Notes: generated by a model from the letters alone, not told the origin. A stretch of DNA of 64,000 nucleotides from JACCTH01 sp035281645 (GCA_035281645.1 DATEDN010000099.1:13349-77348), one strand, 5' to 3'. Numbered from the stretch's first letter, positions 1 through 9,051 are shown. Numbers and translations are program-made.

Positions 1-48
1 CTCTCCTTCATGCCTGATCGTCTCCCCCAAAGGCGATCCTAACCTCGC

Positions 49-62
49 CCGCAATCGATTGT
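49..62. promoter_or_regulatory. Candidate LacI-family operator, copy 1
   Basis: The sequence CCGCAATCGATTGT contains the 10-bp palindrome CAATCGATTG with a central CG, as is usual for LacI-family operators. It lies 29 bases before the start of the molybdenum hydroxylase gene. The same 14-mer with one change recurs at 4305-4318 beside the lacI gene. It sits inside a GC-rich 8-bp hairpin (46-53 with 62-69). Its role as an operator is inferred. Confidence 0.5.
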
Positions 63-90
63 GCGGGCGCGGCTGGCAGGGCTATAAAGG

Positions 91-2400
91 ATGGGCGTGG
101 TCGAGATCCCCTATTTCGAGGCTCGCTCGTCCAAGCGACGGGAAGACCTTCGCTTCATCACCGGTGCCGGGCGCTACGTCGCCGACCTCGCCCCCCCGGA
201 ATGCGTCCACATCGCCTTCGTGCGCAGTACCGAGGCTCATGCCCTGATCACCGGGATCGACACCGACGCCGTTCTCGGAGCAGACGTGATTGGGGTGTTT
301 ACCGCCGAGGACCTGAACCTTGCCGATATCCCAGGGGACAGCATTGCCGCCGCTGCCCCCGCGTTTTCCCGGCCCCACCTCGCCCACGAGAAGGTTCGCT
401 ATGTCGGCGAACCCATCGCCGTGGTGGCTGCGAGGTCCGAGTCGGCGGCGGTCGACGGCGCCGACTCGGTCTGGGTGGATTACGAGCCCATTGCCGCCGT
501 CGTCGATCCGCGCGCAAGTCTTGCCGACGAGGTGATCATTCACGAGGCGGCGGGTACCAATGTCGTTCACCGGACGGACCTCGCCGTGGGAGAGTCCTCG
601 GGCGATTACGAGGTCGCAGTGGAGGTTGAGGTCGTCAACCAGAGGCTCGCTCCCAATCCCATCGAGCCTCTCGTCATCATCGCCATCCCTCAGGAAGACG
701 GGGGACTCGAGGTGTACATCAGCCACCAGCGACCTCATGGCGTGCAGGCGCGCCTCTCCCAGCTCATTCCGATGGATCGAACCAAGCTCCACATCGTCGT
801 TCCCGACGTGGGAGGGGCCTTCGGGATGAAGGGAATGACCTATCCCGAGCACACGGTGACCGCGGCTCTCGCCCTCCGCCTCGCCCAACCGGTGCTGTGG
901 ACGGAAAGACGTCGCGAACACCTGAGCGGAGGCACCCACGGCAGGGGCTCGTTCCACCGAGTGAGGCTCATGGGGAAACGGAGTGGTCGTATCGAGCGGG
1001 CCGAGATCGACATCCTGGCCGATGTCGGTGCTTATCCCCACAATGGGACCGGGATCCCCAACTTCTCCCGGCTGGTCGCTCTCGGCCTGTACGACATCGA
1101 GAACGTGTCGGTGAAGACCACCGCGGTGGTCACCAACGCGGCGCCGACCGGTTCATACCGAGGCGCCGGACGCCCCGAGGCCGCGTACGCCATCGAGCGG
1201 GCCGTTGATGCTTTCGCCCGGGAGGCGAATCTCGATCCCATCGAGGTGCGGTTGGCCAACTTCATACGGTCAGAGGCCCTGCCCCACCGCACGCCGACCG
1301 GTGCTGTCTACGACTCTGGCGACTATGGCGCCGCCCTGCGACTTGCCATCGACCTGGTGGGGTTGGATCGCCTCCGCCAGGAGCAAAAGGAGCGTCGCGC
1401 CGAGAGGCGCAATCCCATTGGAGTGGGCTTTGGCGCCTTCGTCGAGCGCGCCGGGGGCGCCGTCGAAGGCGGGGAATACGGTCGTATCGAAGTTGACCGG
1501 GCGGGAGCGATCACTGTCCGAACCGGCTCGGCTTCCTCCGGCCAGGGCCACGAGACCGCCTGGGCGCAACTGGCGGCGGCCGCCCTCGGTGTTGCCCCGG
1601 AGGACGTGCGCTTCGTGGCGGGCGACACGGACGAAGTCGCCCAGGGCACCGGGACCTTCGCCAGCCGCTCGGCTCAGATTGGTGGAGCGGCTATCTGGCG
1701 AACTGCCCACGTGGTGAGGGAGAAGGCGATCGATTTGGTCGCCGACCTCCTCGAGTCGGCGTCGACGGATGTGTTGATATCAAATGGGATCTTTTCGATC
1801 GCCGGGGTGCCAGGAACCGAGATGAGCTGGTCTGAGGTGGCCGAGGCGGCCCACGAACGCGGCGTCGACCTCACGGCCGAGGAATGGTTCGTGCCCGGCG
1901 CCCAGACATTCCCGTACGGAGTGCACGCCGCCGTGGTCGAAGTGGACCTCGAGACCGGAGAGGTGGATCTCCTCCGCATGGTGGCGGTCGATGATTGCGG
2001 CAATGTCCTCAACCCGATGCTGGTGGAGGGCCAGCTCCATGGTTCCCTAATGCAGGGAATCGGCCAGGCCCTTTACGAGGGAGTCCAGTACTCCGACCAG
2101 GGACAGCTGCTCACATCCACCCTGGTCGATTACGCGCTTCCACGGGCGAACGACGCTCCTCCGATCACCTCCAAACGCCTGGTTCATCCGGCCCCCTCCA
2201 ACCCCCTCGGGGCGAAGGGAACGGGGGAGGCGGGCTGCATCGGCGCTCCGCCGGCGATCGTCAATGCCGTGCTCGACGCTCTCGCCCCCTACGGAGTGAC
2301 CCATATCGACATGCCGCTCCGCCCGGCGACGGTGTGGACGGCGCTGGCACAATCGAAAGACCGTTCGAGCAGGTTGAAGACGGACAAGGGAGAGGGATAG
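91..2400 (+). CDS. Xanthine dehydrogenase family molybdopterin-binding (large) subunit
   Basis: This 769-residue protein is the catalytic large subunit of a molybdenum hydroxylase of the xanthine dehydrogenase/CO dehydrogenase/aldehyde oxidase family, which hydroxylates aldehydes or N-heterocycles using water. The a/b hammerhead domain covers about residues 20-125 and the two cofactor-binding domains follow. Visible signatures are GAFGMKG near 245, the AYRGAGRPE-type loop (SYRGAGRPEAAY) near 355, and a GTGEAG loop near 710 carrying the expected catalytic Glu. The loop is not the CSFR form of true CO dehydrogenases, so CO oxidation is unlikely. No FAD or 2Fe-2S subunit gene lies in the window; they may be upstream of base 1. 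The ATG at 91 precedes a dienelactone-hydrolase-like gene by 3 bases. The substrate is unknown. Confidence 0.88.
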   Translation: MGVVEIPYFEARSSKRREDLRFITGAGRYVADLAPPECVHIAFVRSTEAHALITGIDTDAVLGADVIGVFTAEDLNLADIPGDSIAAAAPAFSRPHLAHEKVRYVGEPIAVVAARSESAAVDGADSVWVDYEPIAAVVDPRASLADEVIIHEAAGTNVVHRTDLAVGESSGDYEVAVEVEVVNQRLAPNPIEPLVIIAIPQEDGGLEVYISHQRPHGVQARLSQLIPMDRTKLHIVVPDVGGAFGMKGMTYPEHTVTAALALRLAQPVLWTERRREHLSGGTHGRGSFHRVRLMGKRSGRIERAEIDILADVGAYPHNGTGIPNFSRLVALGLYDIENVSVKTTAVVTNAAPTGSYRGAGRPEAAYAIERAVDAFAREANLDPIEVRLANFIRSEALPHRTPTGAVYDSGDYGAALRLAIDLVGLDRLRQEQKERRAERRNPIGVGFGAFVERAGGAVEGGEYGRIEVDRAGAITVRTGSASSGQGHETAWAQLAAAALGVAPEDVRFVAGDTDEVAQGTGTFASRSAQIGGAAIWRTAHVVREKAIDLVADLLESASTDVLISNGIFSIAGVPGTEMSWSEVAEAAHERGVDLTAEEWFVPGAQTFPYGVHAAVVEVDLETGEVDLLRMVAVDDCGNVLNPMLVEGQLHGSLMQGIGQALYEGVQYSDQGQLLTSTLVDYALPRANDAPPITSKRLVHPAPSNPLGAKGTGEAGCIGAPPAIVNAVLDALAPYGVTHIDMPLRPATVWTALAQSKDRSSRLKTDKGEG

Positions 2401-2403
2401 CTC

Positions 2404-3303
2404 ATGGATCCAGAGAACATCAGCATCACCGAAGAAGTAGCCGGCTCCGACATCCCCGTCGAGCTCAGATACTTGGAGACTTGGGACGGCCTTTATGCCC
2501 CAATCGGCCTTCGTGTCCCTCAGGGCGAGGGTCCCTTCCCCCTCGTCCTTCTCGCCTCCGGCAACGGTGGGGGAGGCATGTCCTGGATCAGGAACGCGGT
2601 CGCCAACCGTGGCTACATCATGGAGCGTCTCCTCGAGCGGGGGTACGCATGCGCCTGGATTCGTTATCGGACCGAAGTTGAGCTCGGCTACGAGAACGGG
2701 GGGCGCCTGATCCGTGACACCCGACAGGGGCGTGACATGTTCAACCGCTCACCTCTCGAGTACGAGGATGAAATCGCCATCGTCGAGCAGCTCAAGAAGG
2801 ACCCACGCTTCGATGCCGAGCGAGTGGGTTTGATCGGAATGAGCCATGGTGGGGAAATGGTGCTCAAGCTCACCTCCGAGTACCAAGGCGTCAAAGCGGC
2901 GGTTGCTTCCGAACCCGCCTCGCACGAGTTCCTAGCGTTGACTCCCGACGACACCGCCTTCGTCGCACCCGACACGGGCATGCGCAACATCGAGGAAATG
3001 CAGATGGTGGAAACGGAGAAGGTGCGCTCGCGTATCGATATGGAGAAGGCGGCCGAACGGATCTCGACGATCGACACCCCGATCCTGGTCATGGGGAGGG
3101 AAGACGATCACCTGCAAGGGATATTCCGGGTCTCTTACGAGTTGCTGGCTGAGGCCGGTAAACCTGTGGAGTGGGTGAGCTGGGACCACGATCTCCACGG
3201 TTACATCTACCCATTACGCGGTCCTGACGGCCAATACGAAGTCAACGAGGTCGCCGAAGCCGCAATCGCCGGCGTCCTCGACTACCTAGACCGGCATCTC
3301 TAG
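2404..3303 (+). CDS. Dienelactone hydrolase-like alpha/beta hydrolase
   Basis: This 299-residue soluble alpha/beta hydrolase carries the nucleophile elbow GMSHGG with Ser147, a likely acid in the GREDDH segment near 234, and His265 in WDHDLHGY. There is no signal peptide, so it should act in the cytoplasm. A purine-rich Shine-Dalgarno (AGGGAGAGGG) precedes the ATG, and only 3 bases separate it from the molybdenum hydroxylase stop, so the two are probably cotranscribed and act in one catabolic route. The actual ester or lactone substrate cannot be read from the sequence. It could equally be an acyl-peptidase-like esterase. Confidence 0.78.
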   Translation: MDPENISITEEVAGSDIPVELRYLETWDGLYAPIGLRVPQGEGPFPLVLLASGNGGGGMSWIRNAVANRGYIMERLLERGYACAWIRYRTEVELGYENGGRLIRDTRQGRDMFNRSPLEYEDEIAIVEQLKKDPRFDAERVGLIGMSHGGEMVLKLTSEYQGVKAAVASEPASHEFLALTPDDTAFVAPDTGMRNIEEMQMVETEKVRSRIDMEKAAERISTIDTPILVMGREDDHLQGIFRVSYELLAEAGKPVEWVSWDHDLHGYIYPLRGPDGQYEVNEVAEAAIAGVLDYLDRHL

Positions 3304-3330
3304 ACCGGAGAACGCAGGCGAGGGGCTTCT

Positions 3331-4266
3331 CTAGCTCAGCCCGTCGGAGATGTCTTTGTTCTCCGGGGCGAGGTCGATCCCGGTGCCCTCGGCGTGTCTG
3401 GCCAGCATCGAGGCGAAGTCCTGGTCGCCAAAACCTCGGCCGATGCCGTCCATGACGATCTGGTGCACGAGGGCGGCGGTTGGAAGCGGGACCCCGAGCA
3501 GCCTTCCGGACTCGAGGCCTAACTCGAAATCCTTACGAAGTAAGTGCCAGGTGAAAGAAGGGGTGTAGTCCAGGTTCACGAACGCCGGGGTCTTGTACCG
3601 GGTGAAGGTGGAGCCCATCACGCTGTCGTTGAGAAACTCGAGGAAGTCGGCCCGCGACACTCCGGCAGCCTCGGCCAGGAGAGTGATCTCCGCCATCGAT
3701 TGCGTCACCACCCCCAGCATCAGGTTGTGGCAAATCTTGACCAGGCGGGCTTCGTCCCCCTCACCGACATAGGTGACCTTGCGCCCGAAACACTGGAGAT
3801 AGGGCAGCACGGTTTCATAAGCGTCCTTTGGCCCCGACACCACCGAGGTGAGGCGGCCCGACTTCACGACCTTTGGATTGCCCGAAACCGGCGCCGCCAG
3901 CACCGCGGTCCCCAGTTCTTCGGCCCGCTTGGTGAGCGTCCGTGAGGTCGTGGCGTCGATAGTCGTCGAGTCGACGATAATTTCCGGTCGGCGGTCGGAC
4001 CGAGAGAGGACCCCTTCCGCACCGAGCGTCACTTCGAGGACATCTTCGGGACCGGCAACCATGGTGAAGACAATGTCCCGCTCGGCGAGGTCGGCCGGTG
4101 AGTCGACGACCTTCGCACCCTTCGCCGCCAAGGGTTCAGCCTTGGAGCGAGTTCGGTTGTAGACCCAGAGGTCCACGTCCGAGGCCAGCAAGCGATCGAC
4201 GAGGGCTGCGCCCATCCGACCCGCCCCGATCCAGCCCACCCGGTGCGGGTACTTGTTTTCGGCCAT
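3331..4266 (-). CDS. NAD(P)-dependent oxidoreductase, 3-hydroxyisobutyrate dehydrogenase family
   Basis: This 311-residue member of the beta-hydroxyacid dehydrogenase family starts with a Rossmann fold (GWIGAGRMG, residues 11-19). The second half is the all-helical domain, with the conserved Lys in LVKICHNLMLG that is catalytic in the family. The reading frame stays open far upstream, into DNA antisense to lacI. I chose the ATG at 4266 because the Rossmann motif begins nine residues later, as is normal. It is transcribed divergently from lacI, with a candidate operator between them, so regulation by that repressor is likely. The substrate may be 3-hydroxyisobutyrate, tartronate semialdehyde or another small hydroxyacid. 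Confidence 0.85.
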   Translation of the reverse strand: MAENKYPHRVGWIGAGRMGAALVDRLLASDVDLWVYNRTRSKAEPLAAKGAKVVDSPADLAERDIVFTMVAGPEDVLEVTLGAEGVLSRSDRRPEIIVDSTTIDATTSRTLTKRAEELGTAVLAAPVSGNPKVVKSGRLTSVVSGPKDAYETVLPYLQCFGRKVTYVGEGDEARLVKICHNLMLGVVTQSMAEITLLAEAAGVSRADFLEFLNDSVMGSTFTRYKTPAFVNLDYTPSFTWHLLRKDFELGLESGRLLGVPLPTAALVHQIVMDGIGRGFGDQDFASMLARHAEGTGIDLAPENKDISDGLS

Positions 4267-4304
4267 GTCTCCCCTCACGCTGGCGGTCACCGGTTCTGAT
4301 CGCT

Positions 4305-4318
4305 CCGCAATCGTTTGT
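4305..4318. promoter_or_regulatory. Candidate LacI-family operator, copy 2
   Basis: CCGCAATCGTTTGT differs by one base from the site at 49-62. It lies in the 150-bp divergent region between the reductase (start 4266) and lacI (start 4417), where an autoregulatory site would be expected. The function is inferred. Confidence 0.5.
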
Positions 4319-4416
4319 AGTATCGGATCTTTGGCTGGGCAGCGCAAACAGCCCTTGTTCCTGTCGGCCGCAGAGCTCGCCCCGGCAGCTGAGCAACGAA
4401 TAGCCTCGAGACCAAC

Positions 4417-5442
4417 GTGTCGTCGATCCGATCCACATTGAAAGACGTAGCCCGCGAGGCGGGGGTCCACATCTCGACGGCATCGCGAGCTCTGAACCCG
4501 AGCACCGCTTTCATCGTCCACCCGGTGACGGTGGAGAGGGTCGCCGAGGCTGCTCGCAAGCTGGGCTACCGGCCCCACCCTCTGGCGCGGGGTCTGCGGA
4601 CCAACCGCACCATGTCGGCGGGAGTGATCATCCCCGACGTCGAGAACCCTCTCTTTGGGCCGATCATCGCCGGAGTCGAGTCGGTGCTGGTCGAGGAGGG
4701 CTATTCGGTGCTCATCGGAAATGCCGACCGGGGGCCGGATCACGCTGACAGCCTGGTGGAGGACATGCTGGAGCGTCATGTCGACGGCCTGATCCTCGCC
4801 ACCCCTGGTCGGATCGTTTCCGAGGCCGCCCGACAAGCGCAGCGAGACGTCTCGATGGTCCTCGTCAACCGCTCGGTCGACGACGACTCCATCCCGGCGA
4901 TCGTCGGCGACGACCACGCCGGGATCGGTCTGGCGGTGAGGCATCTGCGGGAATTGGGCCACGAGCGCATCGGGCATGTGGCCGGGCCGGAATGGGTCTC
5001 GACTGGTCGCGGGAGACGCGATGCTTTCCTCGCCTGGATCTCGACCGTGGGTCTCCAGGCCGACCGCGATCTGGTCGAGGAGGCCGAGTGGTATCAGGTG
5101 GAACCGGGGATGACGGCGGCCCTGGCCCTACTCAGCCGTCACCCTGACCTCACTGCGATCGTCGCCGCCAACGACTTGTTGGGGCTGGGGTGCTACCGGG
5201 CGGTGAGGTCCCTCGGCAAGGTCATCGGCGTTGACGTGTCGATAACCGGCTACAACGACATGCCCCTGCTCGATCTAATGCAGCCTTCCATGACCGCGGT
5301 TCGGGTGCCATATCGCCGGATGGGCGCCGATGCCGCCAGCACGCTTCTTGCGCTAATGGCCGGTGAGGAGGTTCCCCCAGGTCGCGTGTCGCTCTCACCG
5401 ACCATCGCCATCAGGTCCTCGACCGGACCTCCCGCCGGATAG
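4417..5442 (+). CDS. LacI-family transcriptional regulator
   Basis: This 341-residue protein begins with a LacI-type helix-turn-helix (TLKDVAREAGVHISTASRAL, about residues 7-26) and continues with a periplasmic-binding-protein-like effector domain. The start is GTG at 4417, eight codons before the HTH. It probably senses a sugar or other small catabolite and represses the flanking catabolic genes. A pair of near-identical 14-bp sites at 49-62 and 4305-4318 fits a LacI operator. Its 3' end overlaps the convergent CocE-type hydrolase gene by 48 bases. The effector is unknown. Confidence 0.9.
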   Translation: MSSIRSTLKDVAREAGVHISTASRALNPSTAFIVHPVTVERVAEAARKLGYRPHPLARGLRTNRTMSAGVIIPDVENPLFGPIIAGVESVLVEEGYSVLIGNADRGPDHADSLVEDMLERHVDGLILATPGRIVSEAARQAQRDVSMVLVNRSVDDDSIPAIVGDDHAGIGLAVRHLRELGHERIGHVAGPEWVSTGRGRRDAFLAWISTVGLQADRDLVEEAEWYQVEPGMTAALALLSRHPDLTAIVAANDLLGLGCYRAVRSLGKVIGVDVSITGYNDMPLLDLMQPSMTAVRVPYRRMGADAASTLLALMAGEEVPPGRVSLSPTIAIRSSTGPPAG

Positions 5443-7155
5443 CAGGGGCCGAGGGATCACCGGCACCAGTAGCGCCGACTTGTGATCGGGCCCGGTGTGG
5501 ATCGTCACCCCCTTTCCGAAAACCTCCGGAGGCCGGTCGAGAGGGTCGTCGTGAAGAAAGGGCCCACATCCAGTAAGGCGGTTCTTGAAGGTCGTCAGCG
5601 ACGCCTCGCCAAGATCTCCCTCGTACTTGTAGTCGTTGCCTCGGATTGAGAGGCCCAGCCGGTGGCCGGGGGGAGCGACGATGGAGGTGGGCCAGATCTC
5701 GACATCGAGCTCGTATATCTCGCCGGGAGCGAGCGGCTCGACCCGGTCGTGGGTGTGATAGGGCCGGTAGGGGAGGGACAACTCCTCATCGAGGCGACGA
5801 TGCGATGCCCGAAGCCAACCCTGGGCCACGGGCGTGTGCGGGTCGATGGCACCTTGAAATGTGACCTCTCCACCCTGGGGATCGAAGATCCTCAACACCG
5901 CGAATATGTCGGCGTCGGATGTCTCCGAGGAAACGAACAGCTTCAAGGAGATGGGCCCGGTGATCTCCGTCTCCGACTGGAAGGGGTCGAGTAGGAAGGT
6001 GGCGCCCTCGCCGGTGGCGTCGTAACGCATCTCTCCGCTCGTTACCGGGGTCTCCTGAGAAAGGCTCATGTTGCCGGCGTCGAGAAACATGGTCGTCCAT
6101 GACGTCTCCGGAAGCGGCCAGCCCTCTCCCATCCGTTCCTCGAAGCGGTCGAGATGTCGGACCTGGAGCCGGACCGGGGGTTCTGCGTCCCAGCCGTTGT
6201 CTTCGTCCTTGAGGAATCGGGCGAAGAACCGCTTCTGCAACCCGACCCCATAGTCGGTGTAGAAGTGGGTCCAATGCTCGAGGCCATGGAGCTCGAGCCA
6301 TTTCCGCGACGTGGCCGCACGTACGAATCCCTCGATGTTGCCGCGGAGATGCAAGCCCTGGCCTCCCCAGTTGCCGGCGGTGAGGAGCGGCACGTCGATC
6401 TTCGACCACCGTGGCGATCGGTCACGATGAAACGAGTCGTCGAGGGAATGATCCCGAACATCGGCGCCCAGATCGGCACGGTTGCGCTCCAGCTCCTCGT
6501 CGGTGAGGTTGATGTCGCCCGTGACCGCTGCTCCAGTCACTCGACTCACCGCGCCACGATCGCCCAGGCCGTGCTGGACGGTCTTCACCTGCATGTCGTA
6601 CCAGTTGGCCCAGAACGTGGACAGGATGCCGCCGTGGTGCGTCATGTCTCGATAGCAGTCGGCAGCGCCCTCCCACACGCATATCGCCGCCAGATGATCG
6701 GGTTGTCGAGAAGCGGCGTGCCACTGGTTGATGGCGTAGTACGAGATCCCGTTCAAACCCACTTTCCCCGTGCTCCAGGGCTGGACTCCGGCCCACTCGA
6801 TGCAGGCCACGAGGTCCTCGGTTTCCCGGGTTGAAAATACGTCTATGTAGCCGGGCGATCGGCCGCAGCCTCGCGAGTCGACTCTCACCACGGCGTACCC
6901 GTCGGGTACCCACTTTTCGGGATCGACCACTTCCCAGTTCTGGAAGCGGTTGCTCGACCCCGCCTCGACGTCGGGATGCTGGGTGGTCATGATCCGCCAT
7001 TGGTCGGGGTAGCCCTCTTGGAAGGCCAGGCCCTTGGCGTAAGGGCCATAGGAAACGATGACCGGATAGGAGGCATCGGTAGCCGGCCGGTAGACGTCCG
7101 CCCGGAGGACCTGGCCGTCGTCCATTTCGATCGCCACATCCCAATCGATGCGCAT
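5395..7155 (-). CDS. CocE/NonD family hydrolase (X-Pro dipeptidyl-peptidase S15 type)
   Basis: About 586 residues. The N-terminal alpha/beta hydrolase domain carries the nucleophile region GLNGISYYAINQW and the oxyanion/His region HGLEHWTHF. A C-terminal jelly-roll (X-PDAP_C) domain follows, ending in the NRLTGCGPFLHDDP region. The family splits acyl esters or peptides; cocaine esterase and glutaryl-7-ACA acylase are relatives. No signal peptide is seen. The start is uncertain: ATG 7155 (MRIDWDV..) matches the family N-terminus, ATG 7167 adds four residues, and a TTG at 7203 is less likely. It overlaps the convergent lacI by 48 bases. The placement suggests it belongs to the same catabolic cluster; the substrate is unknown. 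Confidence 0.82.
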   Translation of the reverse strand: MRIDWDVAIEMDDGQVLRADVYRPATDASYPVIVSYGPYAKGLAFQEGYPDQWRIMTTQHPDVEAGSSNRFQNWEVVDPEKWVPDGYAVVRVDSRGCGRSPGYIDVFSTRETEDLVACIEWAGVQPWSTGKVGLNGISYYAINQWHAASRQPDHLAAICVWEGAADCYRDMTHHGGILSTFWANWYDMQVKTVQHGLGDRGAVSRVTGAAVTGDINLTDEELERNRADLGADVRDHSLDDSFHRDRSPRWSKIDVPLLTAGNWGGQGLHLRGNIEGFVRAATSRKWLELHGLEHWTHFYTDYGVGLQKRFFARFLKDEDNGWDAEPPVRLQVRHLDRFEERMGEGWPLPETSWTTMFLDAGNMSLSQETPVTSGEMRYDATGEGATFLLDPFQSETEITGPISLKLFVSSETSDADIFAVLRIFDPQGGEVTFQGAIDPHTPVAQGWLRASHRRLDEELSLPYRPYHTHDRVEPLAPGEIYELDVEIWPTSIVAPPGHRLGLSIRGNDYKYEGDLGEASLTTFKNRLTGCGPFLHDDPLDRPPEVFGKGVTIHTGPDHKSALLVPVIPRPLLSGGRSGRGPDGDGR

Positions 7156-7247
7156 CGCCAAGCCCATACCCCAGGAGAGGCTACCGGTCAGGAGCGACGG
7201 CAAGCCCGATGTGCAACCTCGCTCCAGCCTGTCTACGTTCTCGGGTG

Positions 7248-7862
7248 ATGAAGTTCCGGTTGCTGCCGACCGACGAGCGTTTTTTCGAACTTTTCGATGA
7301 AGCAGCTGGCAACGTTGCCGAGTGCAGCCGACGCCTCGCCAAGCTCCTGGCCGGCGGCAACGGTGGCCTGGAGGACGTGATTGCGTGCGAGGCCAGAGCC
7401 GACGAGGTGACGGAATCGGTGATGCGTCGCCTCAACACTTCGTTTGTCACTCCCATCGATCGAGAGGACATCCATACCTTGGTCGTGGAATTCGACGATG
7501 TGATCGACGCCATGGTGGAGGTCGCCTATCGACTCGACTACGGCGATCGCGAGTTCTCGATCATGCCCGAGCTCGAGCTGCAATCCGAGCTACTGGTGCA
7601 GATGGCCGAGGAGACGGCCGCGATGATGCCCAAGCTGGCCTCGTTGAAGGGTCTGCAACCGCATTTCGACGCCATCGACGAGTTGGAAACCAAAGGTGAC
7701 CTCGTCTACCGCCAGGCGTTGCAGCGGATCTATTCGCCCGAGTTCAAGCCGAAGGGATATGTGCACTATTGGAAAGACCTCGCATCGACGATGGAGGCTG
7801 CCCTTGACGCTCTCGAGGATGTTTCCGACGTTCTCGAGGGCATCGTCCTCAAGCACGCCTAG
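7248..7862 (+). CDS. DUF47 (PhoU-like) phosphate transport regulator
   Basis: This 204-residue, all-helical protein of the DUF47/PhoU-like family usually sits directly before a PiT phosphate permease and is thought to modulate it. The Asp/Glu-rich helices (EFDDVIDAM, DAIDELETKGD) match the metal-binding bundles of PhoU-type proteins. ATG 7248 is preferred over in-frame upstream codons because MKFRLLPTDERFFELF is the usual family start. The pit gene begins 3 bases after the stop, so the two form one transcript. Confidence 0.88.
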   Translation: MKFRLLPTDERFFELFDEAAGNVAECSRRLAKLLAGGNGGLEDVIACEARADEVTESVMRRLNTSFVTPIDREDIHTLVVEFDDVIDAMVEVAYRLDYGDREFSIMPELELQSELLVQMAEETAAMMPKLASLKGLQPHFDAIDELETKGDLVYRQALQRIYSPEFKPKGYVHYWKDLASTMEAALDALEDVSDVLEGIVLKHA

Positions 7863-7865
7863 TCG

Positions 7866-8861
7866 ATGGAACTCGCCGCTGTGGTGCTGGTGGTTGGCAT
7901 CGCCCTGGCTTTCGACTTTGTCAACGGCTTTCATGACGCCGCCAATTCGATCGCCACGGTCGTCTCCACCCGTGTGCTCTCGCCCCGTCTGGCGGTGGCT
8001 TGGGCGGCATTCTTCAACTTCGTCGCCTTCCTGGTATTCGGGACCGCCGTCGCGGCGACCATCGCTTCGGGGGTCGTCGAGCCCGGAGCCCTGTCGATTG
8101 GGGTCATATTCGCCGGGCTCATTGGTGCGGTCGCTTGGAACCTCATCACCTTCTATTTAGGTTTGCCGTCCAGCTCCTCTCATGCCCTCATCGGCGGCAT
8201 CGCCGGAGCCGCCGTGGCCAAGAGCGGCTTCTCGGTCCTGATCGGCGATGGAATCCGCACCATCGGGGTCTTTATCGTCCTCTCGCCTCTGCTCGGCCTC
8301 GCCCTGGGCCTGATCCTGATGGTGGGGCTGCAATGGGCGGTTGCCGGCTATCCCAAGGTCGATCTCATCAATCGCTTCTTTCGCCGAGCACAGCTGGTAT
8401 CGGCGGCTGCCTTCAGTCTCGGACACGGCGGCAACGACGCCCAAAAGACGATGGGAGTCATTCTGGCGGTCCTCATCGGCGCCGGCTACCTGCCCGCAGG
8501 CTCCGACGTGCCCTTGTGGGTGGTGCTGTCGGCCCATATCGCCATTGGCCTCGGCACCCTCTCCGGCGGCTGGCGGATTGTGAAGACCATGGGCTCGAAA
8601 ATCACCCGACTGCAGCCGATCGGCGGGGTAGCGGCCGAAAGTGCCGCGGCCGCCACCCTCTTTTTCACCTCCTTTGCCGGCATTCCGGTATCGACCACCC
8701 ACACCATCACCGGCGCCATCGTCGGGGTCGGCGCCAGTAGGCGGCTGTCGGCGGTCCGCTGGGGAATTGCGGGGCGGGTGGTGTGGGCTTGGATCCTCAC
8801 CATTCCTGGAGCCTGGATCATCGCCGGCCTGACCTACGCCATCATCGCCGCGCTGTCCTGA
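7866..8861 (+). CDS. pit: Inorganic phosphate transporter, PiT family
   Basis: This 331-residue integral membrane protein has about ten hydrophobic segments. It carries both PiT signature repeats: FVNGFHDAANSIATVVSTR near the N-terminus and LGHGGNDAQKTMG in the second half. It imports phosphate (or metal phosphate) using the ion gradient. Together with the preceding DUF47 gene it forms the standard low-affinity phosphate uptake pair. Its stop codon overlaps the ATG of a 51-residue membrane peptide gene (ATGA at 8859-8863). Confidence 0.93.
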   Translation: MELAAVVLVVGIALAFDFVNGFHDAANSIATVVSTRVLSPRLAVAWAAFFNFVAFLVFGTAVAATIASGVVEPGALSIGVIFAGLIGAVAWNLITFYLGLPSSSSHALIGGIAGAAVAKSGFSVLIGDGIRTIGVFIVLSPLLGLALGLILMVGLQWAVAGYPKVDLINRFFRRAQLVSAAAFSLGHGGNDAQKTMGVILAVLIGAGYLPAGSDVPLWVVLSAHIAIGLGTLSGGWRIVKTMGSKITRLQPIGGVAAESAAAATLFFTSFAGIPVSTTHTITGAIVGVGASRRLSAVRWGIAGRVVWAWILTIPGAWIIAGLTYAIIAALS

Positions 8862-9016
8862 TGGATCGCCGCGCCCTCTTCTTCTTGTTCGCCGCCGCTC
8901 TAGTGGCAGCGCTGATTCCGTTGACCGATGCGGAATTCCGGTTCGTGCCGATCGGGCTTGCGATCGTCTACGTGGTCTTGGCCTTCGCCTCCTACCTCGA
9001 TCATCGGAGCCGATGA
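8861..9016 (+). CDS. Small two-helix membrane protein coupled to pit
   Basis: This 51-residue reading frame starts at an ATG overlapping the pit stop codon. It encodes two hydrophobic segments (FFLFAAALVAALIPL and FVPIGLAIVYVVLAFASYL) and a charged tail DHRSR. I do not recognise a family. Tight translational coupling suggests an accessory role to the phosphate transporter or its assembly. It lies just before the convergent helicase gene. Confidence 0.6.
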   Translation: MDRRALFFLFAAALVAALIPLTDAEFRFVPIGLAIVYVVLAFASYLDHRSR

Positions 9017-9051
9017 CTATCTGTCGGTTCTCGAGGGAGGCTTCGCAGCGA

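Noticed and set aside
82..1041. Long open frame antisense to the molybdenum hydroxylase gene
   Set aside because: It is a codon-bias shadow of a well-supported gene in high-GC DNA and has no family features.
4267..4977. Upstream extension of the reductase gene across lacI
   Set aside because: The Rossmann motif needs the start at 4266, and the extension is antisense to lacI.
5395..5442. 48-base convergent overlap of lacI and the CocE-type gene as a sign of error
   Set aside because: Both frames are intact and such overlaps occur elsewhere in this compact genome.
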